NCBI GenBank assembly: GCA_041501225.1
Contig: JBGQNR010000131.1
Location: forward strand, 1-17,662
Length of the DNA stretch: 17,662 nucleotides
From: JAFNAG01 sp041501225
Lineage (GTDB): Bacteria; Acidobacteriota; UBA6911
Direction: 5' to 3'
How positions within the stretch are numbered: position 1 is the first letter of the stretch; every line of letters starts with the position of its first letter. The translations under genes and the position numbers were made by a program. Below the pieces are notes generated by a model, which had not been told where the DNA came from, searched no databases, and worked only from the letters and a program-made list of their open reading frames with translations. Below are positions 1 through 6,833 of this stretch, piece after piece.

Positions 1-41
1 AATATGATAACCGATAAACTCAATAGCACGTCATCAGCCAA

Positions 42-188
42 GTTCCCTTCTCGTTGGGAACACCGCAGGTGGGCTTGTTACTGTAAGGGCGAAACAGCCT
101 GTGCCGCCCTTACAGGGCTTCACCCGAATTGCACCAATGCCCCAGGGCTTGCGCCCTGGGCTTTCACTGTTTGACCCTTTCAGGGTCA
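42..188. repeat. Cluster of four stem-loops downstream of the GH2 gene
   Basis: The 253 bases after the GH2 stop hold no credible gene but four perfect inverted repeats: 42-47/56-61 (GTTCCC, 8-nt loop), 81-91/105-115 (CTGTAAGGGCG, 13-nt loop), 141-148/153-160 (CCCAGGGC, 4-nt loop) and 172-177/183-188 (TGACCC, 5-nt loop). None has a T-run placed like a classical terminator, although they could still act in mRNA 3'-end protection. The CCCAGGGC/GCCCTGGG core recurs in the hairpin at 14251-14310, which suggests a dispersed REP-like family. The pairing is directly visible; the function is inference. Confidence 0.75.
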
Positions 189-253
189 TTTTCCTGCCTG
201 ACCTCGCTCGCTAAAGCTCAACAAAGCGCCATTCGCCCATGGCATAGGATCAA

Positions 254-2665
254 TTATTTTTTGCCGGCAGCGGGAGCGATGGCATCGATTGTGATTGAGC
301 TGCCAGCCAGTCCCGGAGCGGAGGCGCTAAGGGTGATTCTACCCCTTGAGTCTTTAGCCTTGAGCATGGCGAAGCATCTGCCTTGGTATGCGCGATGCTC
401 CGACGCTTGAAATGGTTCGCCGCTCGAATTGTTCCCGCTGTCTACGGCGGCGATTGTCCCCGGTCCGGTGACTTTGAAGGTAATCAAATCACCGGCGCCG
501 GGAACCACAACACCATTTTGATCGGTCACGGTAGCCGCGACATAACAAATCTCATCCCATTCGGGACTGAGTCTGGCCCGATCGCCAGCGAGAACGATTC
601 TTACCGCCTTTCCAGCCGTGTGCAGTTCGTGAGACGCGGCGACTGTACCTTTGTTCCTGCCCACCGCTCGCAGCGTGCCCGCTTCATAAGCCACCTTCCA
701 GATGCGCGGAGAATCATCGGCGTTGCGCAGTTTGGCGCCGAGCGACTTGCCGTTGAGGAACAGCTCGACCTCCTCACAATTGCTATAGGCTTCGACGCTC
801 TCTTCGTGCGCTGCCTGGTTGGGTGGGGTCCAATCGGCAAACTGCGATTGGCGGCGAATGAGCGGCTCGAATCCCGGATCCACGCTGGTTACCTGCGCCG
901 GATCAATGCGGCGGACTACATGCACTACCGGTGGATCACTCCACCAGCTCTGCCGTTCAAAAGCCATGGGCTTGATGGTGCCGGTGCGGTCGAGGAGACC
1001 CGATGCGGCGGCGATGATCGGCCAGTTGGGGGATTCGCCCAGATAGTCAACGCCACTCCAGAGGAACTGCCCGGCGTGGGGGACATTATCCCGCGCGGCC
1101 AGCCAGGTCGCGAGGTCGTGCCTTTGCTCGGTGCCGATGATCTTGCGCGTGGGCTTGGCTTGATAGGCGGCCAGCAGCTCGTTGTCGCGGTAATTCGTGC
1201 CGACGACATCGAGCAGATCCGCAAGACCGTTATCGTAATCATGGCTCACATTCGGGCGGAAGAGCCCTTGCGTGACCGGCCGTGTCGGATCGTTCTGGTG
1301 GAAGACCTCTACCAGTCCGGCAAGGATTTGTTTTGCCAGGTCTCCGTTTGGCGTATCGCGGATTTCGTTGCCCGCGCTGTAAAGAATAATGCTTGGGTGA
1401 TTACGATCGCGGCGCACTGTATCGCGCGTGTCAATCTTGGACCACTCGTTGAAATAGAGGTGATAATCATAGGGATTCTTGGCGACGGTCCAGCAGTCGA
1501 ACATCTCGTCCATGACGAGGAATCCCATACGGTCGCATAAATCCAGGAACTCGGGCGCCGGCGGGTTGTGCGCGGTGCGGATGGCGTTGACGCCGAGCTC
1601 GCGCAATTGTTCGAGGCGGCGCTCCCAGACCCGCAGCGGGACTGCGGCGCCGAATGCACCACCGTCATGATGGAGGCAGACGCCTTTGATCTTCAGACTT
1701 TTCCCATTCAGCCAAAAACCGGTGCCGGGATCAAAACGTGCCTCCCGGATGCCAAAGGTCACCATCTCATCGTCCAGCAAAGCGCTGCCTGACTTGACCA
1801 TGGTATAGGCACGATAAAGACCTGGGTGATTCAGATCCCACAAGCGAGGGCTTGCCACCGAAATGTCCAGATCAACATCAAGGGATTGGCCGGCCGGCAC
1901 CACTTGCGGCTTGGTTTGGGCTGTGCCCACAGATCGGCCCTCCGGCGAAATGACCATGGTTTGCAGGCTCACCTCGCGCGAGGCATCGGACCCGTTCACG
2001 AGGGTGCTCCGCACATGCACAGCCGCTTGCGCTGTTCGCACTTGTGATGTGGTAACATAGGTTCCCCACTGCACAATATGAACAGGTTCGGTGACCAGCA
2101 AACGGACATGACGATAGATACCGGCGCCGCTGTACCAGCGGGATGCGGGTTGACTGGAATTGTCCGCGCGGACAGCGAGGACATTGGGATTGCTGTTGCC
2201 GAAGTTTAGATGTCCGGTGAGCTCGTAACTGAAGCTGACATACCCATACGGCCGCTTTCCGAGGCGTAGCCCATTGATCCAAACTTCGCTGTTGGCCATG
2301 ACGCCGTCAAACTCCACGAAAACGCGCCGGTTTGCATAGTCCTTGGGAAGAATGAGGTGCTTTCGGTACCAGCCTATCCCCGAGGGCAGAAAACCGCCGG
2401 CGCCGCCCGTGGTGTTTTTCGCATCGAACGGGCCTTCGATGCTCCAGTCATGGGGCACCCTCAAGGTGGTCCACTTCGAATCGTCGAAGGCGGGAGATTC
2501 GGCGCCTGGGGCATCGCCTTTGAGAAACCGCCAATCGGCATCCAAAGAATTCGTAACACGGGCTATTCCTGGAGCAAATGCAGCCCCGGATGCGCCCTGT
2601 GAACCGCCCCCCTGTGCATAGGCCAGCAATGCTCCGAACACAAAACAGTATGCGAATGATTTCAT
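254..2665 (-). CDS. Secreted GH2 beta-galactosidase-like glycosidase (DUF4982 type)
   Basis: An 803-aa exported retaining glycosidase. It opens with a signal peptide (MKSFAYCFVFGALLAYA, residues 1-17). A jelly-roll sugar-binding domain follows at about 35-195 (DWRFLKGD..., VPHDWSIEGPFD), then an Ig-like domain to about 300 and the TIM barrel at about 305-600. Barrel signatures are RTAHNPP (about 363-369), acid/base Glu434 in SAGNEI and likely nucleophile Glu513 in IIGTEQ. A DUF4982-like domain carries AYSNCEEVELFLNGKSLG, and an Ig-like C-terminal domain ends the protein. This order is typical of bacterial GH2 beta-galactosidases, which release terminal beta-galactose; beta-glucuronidase or exo-beta-mannosidase activity is less likely. 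Only a distant AGAAGG precedes the ATG. It is transcribed apart from the main GH operon, with a DUF4097 gene between them. Confidence 0.93.
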   Translation of the reverse strand: MKSFAYCFVFGALLAYAQGGGSQGASGAAFAPGIARVTNSLDADWRFLKGDAPGAESPAFDDSKWTTLRVPHDWSIEGPFDAKNTTGGAGGFLPSGIGWYRKHLILPKDYANRRVFVEFDGVMANSEVWINGLRLGKRPYGYVSFSYELTGHLNFGNSNPNVLAVRADNSSQPASRWYSGAGIYRHVRLLVTEPVHIVQWGTYVTTSQVRTAQAAVHVRSTLVNGSDASREVSLQTMVISPEGRSVGTAQTKPQVVPAGQSLDVDLDISVASPRLWDLNHPGLYRAYTMVKSGSALLDDEMVTFGIREARFDPGTGFWLNGKSLKIKGVCLHHDGGAFGAAVPLRVWERRLEQLRELGVNAIRTAHNPPAPEFLDLCDRMGFLVMDEMFDCWTVAKNPYDYHLYFNEWSKIDTRDTVRRDRNHPSIILYSAGNEIRDTPNGDLAKQILAGLVEVFHQNDPTRPVTQGLFRPNVSHDYDNGLADLLDVVGTNYRDNELLAAYQAKPTRKIIGTEQRHDLATWLAARDNVPHAGQFLWSGVDYLGESPNWPIIAAASGLLDRTGTIKPMAFERQSWWSDPPVVHVVRRIDPAQVTSVDPGFEPLIRRQSQFADWTPPNQAAHEESVEAYSNCEEVELFLNGKSLGAKLRNADDSPRIWKVAYEAGTLRAVGRNKGTVAASHELHTAGKAVRIVLAGDRARLSPEWDEICYVAATVTDQNGVVVPGAGDLITFKVTGPGTIAAVDSGNNSSGEPFQASEHRAYQGRCFAMLKAKDSRGRITLSASAPGLAGSSITIDAIAPAAGKK

Positions 2666-2725
2666 AAGATTCTATTTCGCCTTCTTGACCGAAGCGCGTA
2701 CTCCACAATGATGCGCAGTTTGCAT

Positions 2726-2731
2726 ATTATA
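2726..2731 (-). promoter_or_regulatory. Possible -10 element of the GH2 gene
   Basis: On the minus strand a perfect TATAAT lies about 60 bases before the GH2 start, in an AT-rich stretch. No good TTGACA-like -35 box is found 16-18 bases upstream, so the gene may need an activator or another sigma factor. Weak support. Confidence 0.35.
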
Positions 2732-2797
2732 TCAATCTAATAACCTAGCCAGTGCATCGATTTAGGAGGATTTTGCGCAAATGCCAGAATTGGGGTA

Positions 2798-2896
2798 ATG
2801 CTCTGGATTGCCACAAAAATTCTTTTTTTCATTGGTGGGCCTTTCGTTCTCGCCTTCTCAGGCAAATCTAAATACAAATGTCTTTTTGATCTATGA
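2798..2896 (+). CDS. Doubtful 32-aa hydrophobic small ORF
   Basis: A strong AGGAGG (2764-2769) precedes ATG 2781, which opens a five-codon frame (MPELG, stop 2796-2798). Its TAA overlaps the ATG of this 32-codon frame in a TAATG arrangement typical of translational coupling. The product starts MLWIATKILFFIGGPFVLAF, a plausible membrane helix, and ends in a Lys-rich tail. The DNA is AT-rich, so T-rich hydrophobic codons can arise by chance. Not recognised; could be spurious. Confidence 0.28.
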   Translation: MLWIATKILFFIGGPFVLAFSGKSKYKCLFDL

Positions 2897-2985
2897 GTCC
2901 GAGATTTACAAGCATTGAGGGCCTGTAATTCCGGTGTTGCCTGTCCCTTGAATTGAATTAACCCTTTGTTCGGGATGAAAATTGA

Positions 2986-3016
2986 TTGAACGTCTTCTCT
3001 TTGAATATCGTATTAA
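2986..3016 (+). promoter_or_regulatory. Weak promoter candidate for the DUF4097 gene
   Basis: TTGAAC (2986-2991) and TATTAA (3011-3016) lie 19 bases apart, about 25 bases before the start of the lipoprotein gene. The spacing is long and both hexamers are imperfect. The rest of the 2666-3040 interval shows nothing else convincing besides the doubtful small ORF. Confidence 0.28.
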
Positions 3017-3040
3017 TGAGACGACAGGGGGGTAATAACT

Positions 3041-4039
3041 ATGAGAGGACTATCCAGATGGGTTGTCTCATTTCCCATGTTGGCTTGCGTGATCGTTCTT
3101 GCTGCGTGTGATTTCGCCTATCCCGCAGTTGAAGGCAGGTTTGACCGGACTTTGAATGTTACCGGAATGGTCGATCTGGATGTCAGCACGGGATCGGGCA
3201 GTATCGATGTCAGGGCCGGCGGTTCCGCAGTTGTCCAAATTCATGGGATCATTCGTGCCAGAGATGATTGGAAAAGCACAGCACAGGATAAGATCCGGCA
3301 TCTTACCGAAAATCCGCCGATTGAGCAGAGCGGCAATGTCATCCGCATCGGGCGGATCGACAACGCGGCTTACAGGAATAATGTCTCCATCAGTTATGAA
3401 ATCATCGTCCCTCCCGAAACAAAGATCCGGTCCCAAACCGGTTCCGGCAGCGAAAAGGTCGAAGGCATTCGCGGTGCGGTGGACGCTGTCACTGGATCAG
3501 GATCCATTACCTTGACCGATATCGGAAGCGATGTGGTGGCGCACACCGGTTCGGGCGGGATCACCATTGAGCAGGTCTCGGGCAGGGTGGAAGCACGCAC
3601 CGGCAGCGGTTCGATCCGAGCCGAAGAAATCGCCGGTTCCATCAAAGCATCCGCGGGAAGTGGCGGAATCAAACTCGGGCAAATCTCGGCTGAACGAGGT
3701 GGAACGCGGGATGTGGAGGTGAACACAGGTTCCGGTAGTATCGAATTGATCGGTATCGATGGATCTCTGCGAGCCGTTACCCACAGTGGCGGAATCCGGG
3801 CATCTGGAAATCCTGGGGGAGATTGGGAACTGAATGCATCTTCCGGAAGCATTACCCTGGAGCTAAGCTCGAATGTGGCATTCGACCTTGATGCCCATTC
3901 TTCATCCGGCTCAATCCGCATCGACCAGCCGGTGACCGTGACCGGAACAGCGAGCAGGCACGAGTTGCGCGGCAAGGTGGGTGGCGGCGGTAATTTGATC
4001 GAAGCACGCACCAGCTCCGGCAACATCACCATCCGATAA
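3041..4039 (+). CDS. DUF4097-type repeat lipoprotein (beta-helix, GIN-like)
   Basis: A 332-aa protein with a lipoprotein signal: hydrophobic stretch and lipobox LAAC with Cys23, so probably tethered to a membrane. A G-rich Shine-Dalgarno (AGGGGGG) precedes the ATG. From residue 134 onward a short motif, TGSGSI or SSGSI followed by alternating hydrophobics, recurs about every 18-23 residues (near 134, 152, 170, 188, 207, 230, 249, 267, 289, 326), with an earlier copy at 51. This periodicity is that of the DUF4097 / putative adhesin family, which folds as a right-handed beta-solenoid of unknown function. Such genes often accompany sigma/anti-sigma factors, but none is visible here. The C-terminus ends cleanly on a repeat (SSGNITIR). 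Its stop codon overlaps the fold-back repeat by two bases. Confidence 0.88.
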   Translation: MRGLSRWVVSFPMLACVIVLAACDFAYPAVEGRFDRTLNVTGMVDLDVSTGSGSIDVRAGGSAVVQIHGIIRARDDWKSTAQDKIRHLTENPPIEQSGNVIRIGRIDNAAYRNNVSISYEIIVPPETKIRSQTGSGSEKVEGIRGAVDAVTGSGSITLTDIGSDVVAHTGSGGITIEQVSGRVEARTGSGSIRAEEIAGSIKASAGSGGIKLGQISAERGGTRDVEVNTGSGSIELIGIDGSLRAVTHSGGIRASGNPGGDWELNASSGSITLELSSNVAFDLDAHSSSGSIRIDQPVTVTGTASRHELRGKVGGGGNLIEARTSSGNITIR

Positions 4040-4136
4040 AATCGGTGCCAGGCTACTCTTTCACCAATTTTCTCGATCAAATCATGAAAGACGTCCTTCA
4101 GCGAAATTGGTGAAAGAGTAGCCTGGCACCGATTTT
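4038..4136. repeat. Perfect 33-bp fold-back repeat behind the DUF4097 gene
   Basis: Arms 4038-4070 and 4104-4136 are exact reverse complements over 33 bp, with a 33-nt spacer. The outer part of each arm reads ATCGGTGCCAGGC and the inner part ends TTTCACCAATTT. The element begins inside the TAA of the preceding gene. It shares the end GGTGYCAGGC with the element at 6736-6824. It could fold as a very stable hairpin and end transcription, but the perfect arms suggest a mobile REP/MITE-like unit. No transposase is in the window. Confidence 0.9.
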
Positions 4137-4186
4137 GCATGCCACAAACGCCAGGACTTAGATCAAGCCTCATACGGACTACCGCT

Positions 4187-4363
4187 ATGGTCGATGAAAA
4201 AACATTAGCCCACGGCGAGACACGCCGGGAATTCGTGGAATGCACTTTGGCTGCTGCCACGATGATTGCCGCCTCCGACATCGGCCTGACGAGGTGGCTA
4301 TCATCGGATGATCGTAAGATTCGGAGAACAGGCTTGGATGGCGCTTGTTCCCAAAATTTCTAG
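4187..4363 (+). pseudogene. Remnant of a Tat-signal protein gene (N-terminus only)
   Basis: A 58-codon frame starts MVDEKTLAHGETRREFVECT and continues with LAAATMIAASDIGL. This is a classic twin-arginine signal (TRREF plus an Ala-rich hydrophobic stretch) of the kind found on exported oxidoreductases and hydrolases. The frame stops after about 30 more residues, overlapping the 3' end of the convergent CBM9-like gene, so no catalytic domain follows. No strong Shine-Dalgarno is present. Most likely a truncated relic; a chance frame is possible. The original family cannot be named. Confidence 0.42.
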
Positions 4364-5475
4364 CGCGTAAGCCAGGTTTTGCCGTCCTGACGGATCCACA
4401 TGGTCACGCCGCCAAAACCTTTGCAGTTGATCTGGTATGTGTCCGCCCACACCTGCATGGTTGGCTGGAATTCGAGTCCTTCTACCCGAATATTTTTCGC
4501 ATCCAAGGCGGACAGATCAGGGGCAAAGTGCCCCTGCGCAACTTTAAAGAGGCGTTGGCGGTAGTAGAGTCGGCGCAACGCCCATTTCACACGCTCGTTG
4601 GGATCTGCAACGAACGATTCTGTGCCCACGCCCGCAGCGCTGCCGGAGAACTGAACATAGCCCCACCGCTCGGGCATGTGGAGGTCAATCGCGCCCTGCG
4701 GACTCCAGACCCAGTTGTCCGAAGGCATGGGCTTTCCGGTGGCCGGGTCGATCCGTCTTGAGTAACCGCCATTCTTCGCTTCGCAAAGCCATTCCACCCG
4801 CGAGAAATTGAGACGCCACTGGTCCCCGGCTTTCGGTGGCCTTCTGCCGGGTGCCGCCTCACGCAGGATGCGCCAGGGGATCCCCATTTCGACGGTCCAC
4901 CCTTCATCGCGATCCCCCGGATGGTTTACCGTCCCGCGGATGTCGATTCCCATGCGCAATCCCGTGACGTCCCAGGCGGTTATAGGCGGCCCTCCGTCAC
5001 GGTACGGCTGAAGTAGCATCAAGTCGAAGACGGTGCCCAGGGGATTCACTTCAATCTCGTAATAGGAGTGTGTGTCTCCGTCGGGATCGACAAACACCTC
5101 GATATCGTTGTCATTATAGATAATTGCATCCCGTTCGGTCAGAGTCCCCCAGATATCGGGCTCCTCCATGTCGAACGCCAGGTAGAAGTGGGTGTCGTCC
5201 CAGAGCATTTTCGCGCGCGTCCGAAAACGCGGAGCCGGACGTGTCTCCCCTTCGATGTCCACAAAGAGTTCGGTCCAAGGTGCTCCACGCCAGGAGGCTT
5301 CATCGAGCTTGCCGTCGAAGGCGGGAGGCGACGGAGTGCGGTAACAAACGTACTGCCTGGGTGCAAACGGCATGGCTTCGAGATCGCGTGCAGAAGGCGT
5401 CTGCGGGTGCGGAGCTCCCAGCCATCCGGAAAACAGGGCAGCCAGGAAGGCAAGCTGACAAAGCAGAGATCGCAT
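4360..5475 (-). CDS. Secreted CBM9-like carbohydrate-binding protein
   Basis: A 371-aa exported protein with a hydrophobic signal (MRSLLCQLAFLAALFSGWLG). Residues about 45-270 match the CBM9-like beta-sandwich family: FDGKLDEASWRGAPWTELF, then KMLWDDTHFYLAFDMEEPD, NDNDIEVFVDPDGD and a WTVEMGIPW strand. A C-terminal region follows (RLYYRQRLF...). The family binds sugar ends or sits in larger hydrolases; a stand-alone copy may present glycan to the neighbouring enzymes. A TTG codon directly before the ATG could also start translation, but the ATG at 5475 has GGGAG at good spacing. The ATG overlaps the stop of the upstream GHL10-like gene by one base (TGATG), a sign of translational coupling. 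Catalytic activity is not evident. Confidence 0.87.
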   Translation of the reverse strand: MRSLLCQLAFLAALFSGWLGAPHPQTPSARDLEAMPFAPRQYVCYRTPSPPAFDGKLDEASWRGAPWTELFVDIEGETRPAPRFRTRAKMLWDDTHFYLAFDMEEPDIWGTLTERDAIIYNDNDIEVFVDPDGDTHSYYEIEVNPLGTVFDLMLLQPYRDGGPPITAWDVTGLRMGIDIRGTVNHPGDRDEGWTVEMGIPWRILREAAPGRRPPKAGDQWRLNFSRVEWLCEAKNGGYSRRIDPATGKPMPSDNWVWSPQGAIDLHMPERWGYVQFSGSAAGVGTESFVADPNERVKWALRRLYYRQRLFKVAQGHFAPDLSALDAKNIRVEGLEFQPTMQVWADTYQINCKGFGGVTMWIRQDGKTWLTR

Positions 5476-6578
5476 CAAGCTTCTCCCGCCTTGCCGGCCC
5501 GCTTCAAGGCCGCCGAAACTTCCTCCCAGTGCGCCGGTGTCAAGGTGTTTCCCTGGAACAAGCTAATGCCCTGAGCACCGCCTGCAAGTGCGAATCCAAT
5601 GGCACGGCCGAGATCCTGAGGCGGAAGATCCGGCACGTAGAGCCCTGTGTAAAGCGGGATGCGGCCGCCAAGTGGCATAACGCCCTCGCGCGTCGCACTT
5701 TCGATCCAGGCAACGCTTTCCCTGTAAAATGCGTGGTAGACCATGGGCAGGACCGCATCGACCTTCCACCGCAGCCAATCCTGGCGCACGAGCGTGCGCG
5801 CGATCTTCGGCGTTGGGAAAACGGCAGCAGTCACCCGCTTCCTGTGCGCGTGAACTTCGTCTGCCAACACCCCGACCACTTCGGTGATGGTGTCATAACG
5901 GAACTGCAACCAGGCCTGATGGCTGGGGGGATCCGGCAATCTCAGGGGATCCACGGTCGTCTGGCGCTGGAAGCGGTCACGGCAGACGCGGCAGTAGCAA
6001 AAGTCGAACTCCGGGTATTCCTTGTCCTGGACCAGGTTGTATTTCGGCCATAGCGCGATGGGAAGAATGACGTCCGGATAGCGGATATAGTCGAGGTGCA
6101 CGCTCGCCAACCCGTCTATTTGTGCGAGCTCGCGCACGTAGCCGATGAGATACTGCCGGACCTCCTCACGGGTCGGACACATGAACTTGTAGTAGTCCAC
6201 GTACGGCGGCTTCTCCGCCGTCGATACTCCCGCACGGCTGACGGCGTACCATTCCGGATGGGTTTTAACCATCTCGCCGCGCATCATCGTGAAGATCCAC
6301 GCGTGCACTTCGAGACCTTCCTGCCTGGCAACGGGTATCGCGGTCCGATAAAAATCGGCGTTTCCGCTGATAAGGACGGCATTAATGCCTGCAGTTCGCA
6401 TCCCGGCAAGTTTGCGCCGCCAGTCATCCATTGACTTGATATCGCCGCGCATCCAGGCCCAATTTTTGAGCGTGGGCCGTGATTGCGAAACCTCGAGAGC
6501 CGAAATCCTGCGACTCCCCGCGCAGCTGCCCAGCGTAATCCCGGCACTCAGCGCGTGAAGGAAATGTCTCCGATTCAT
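5475..6578 (-). CDS. GHL10/FenI-like putative glycoside hydrolase with Tat-like signal
   Basis: A 367-aa protein. The start at 6578 is chosen because GAGGGG sits just upstream and the product then opens MNRRHFLHALSAGITLGSC, a Tat-like signal with a possible lipobox Cys19; an upstream ATG in the same frame lacks this support. The body is a TIM barrel of the glycosyl-hydrolase-like 10 family (COG1649-related): VHAWIFTMMR near 91-100, the hallmark HLDYIRYPD at 161-169, and a Cys cluster FCYCRVCRDRF (Cys194, 196, 199) that may bind metal. Related proteins are annotated as family 10-like glycosyl hydrolases, but few have a proven substrate. Asp163 is the best catalytic candidate. The gene is coupled to the CBM9-like gene and is separated by 255 bp from GH35 upstream. 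Confidence 0.82.
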   Translation of the reverse strand: MNRRHFLHALSAGITLGSCAGSRRISALEVSQSRPTLKNWAWMRGDIKSMDDWRRKLAGMRTAGINAVLISGNADFYRTAIPVARQEGLEVHAWIFTMMRGEMVKTHPEWYAVSRAGVSTAEKPPYVDYYKFMCPTREEVRQYLIGYVRELAQIDGLASVHLDYIRYPDVILPIALWPKYNLVQDKEYPEFDFCYCRVCRDRFQRQTTVDPLRLPDPPSHQAWLQFRYDTITEVVGVLADEVHAHRKRVTAAVFPTPKIARTLVRQDWLRWKVDAVLPMVYHAFYRESVAWIESATREGVMPLGGRIPLYTGLYVPDLPPQDLGRAIGFALAGGAQGISLFQGNTLTPAHWEEVSAALKRAGKAGEA

Positions 6579-6735
6579 GATCCCCTCTTTCACCGTGCCA
6601 ATGAAATGCAGGCAGGATACCATGGATCCTAGATTTCGGTGACAAGCTTGAATCACACCTTATCTGGTCTTATGCCGTCATGGAAGCCGGCCAACAGGTG
6701 TATAGTGATACCGAAATATTGGCAAAACGAAAGGA

Positions 6736-6824
6736 GATGGTGTCAGGCCTGGAAAATTTCATTTTTCTGGGCATTGGCAGGTGGAAAAAAAACAAAAATG
6801 AAATTTTCCAGGCCTGACACCATC
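6736..6824. repeat. Perfect 31-bp fold-back repeat behind the GH35 gene
   Basis: Arms 6736-6766 and 6794-6824 are exact reverse complements over 31 bp with a 27-nt spacer. The outer part reads GATGGTGTCAGGC and the inner part AATTTCATTTTT. It begins nine bases after the stop of the GH35 gene and so separates the long GH operon from the GHL10-CBM9 pair. On the minus strand the left-hand arm ends in a T-run, so termination is conceivable. The rest of 6579-6833 holds no gene; a weak TATACA (6699-6704) is the only promoter-like sequence noticed for the downstream pair. Confidence 0.9.
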
Positions 6825-6833
6825 GTCAAAAGC

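Noticed and set aside
129..410. 93-codon open frame on the + strand
   Set aside because: Runs through the hairpin cluster and the 3' end of GH2; such frames are typical of repeat DNA.
383..1540. Long open frame (385 codons) on the + strand
   Set aside because: Antisense to the well-supported GH2 gene and without recognisable domains; an effect of GC-rich codon use.
3394..4281. 295-codon open frame on the - strand
   Set aside because: Antisense to the repeats of the DUF4097 gene; its apparent repeats only mirror those.
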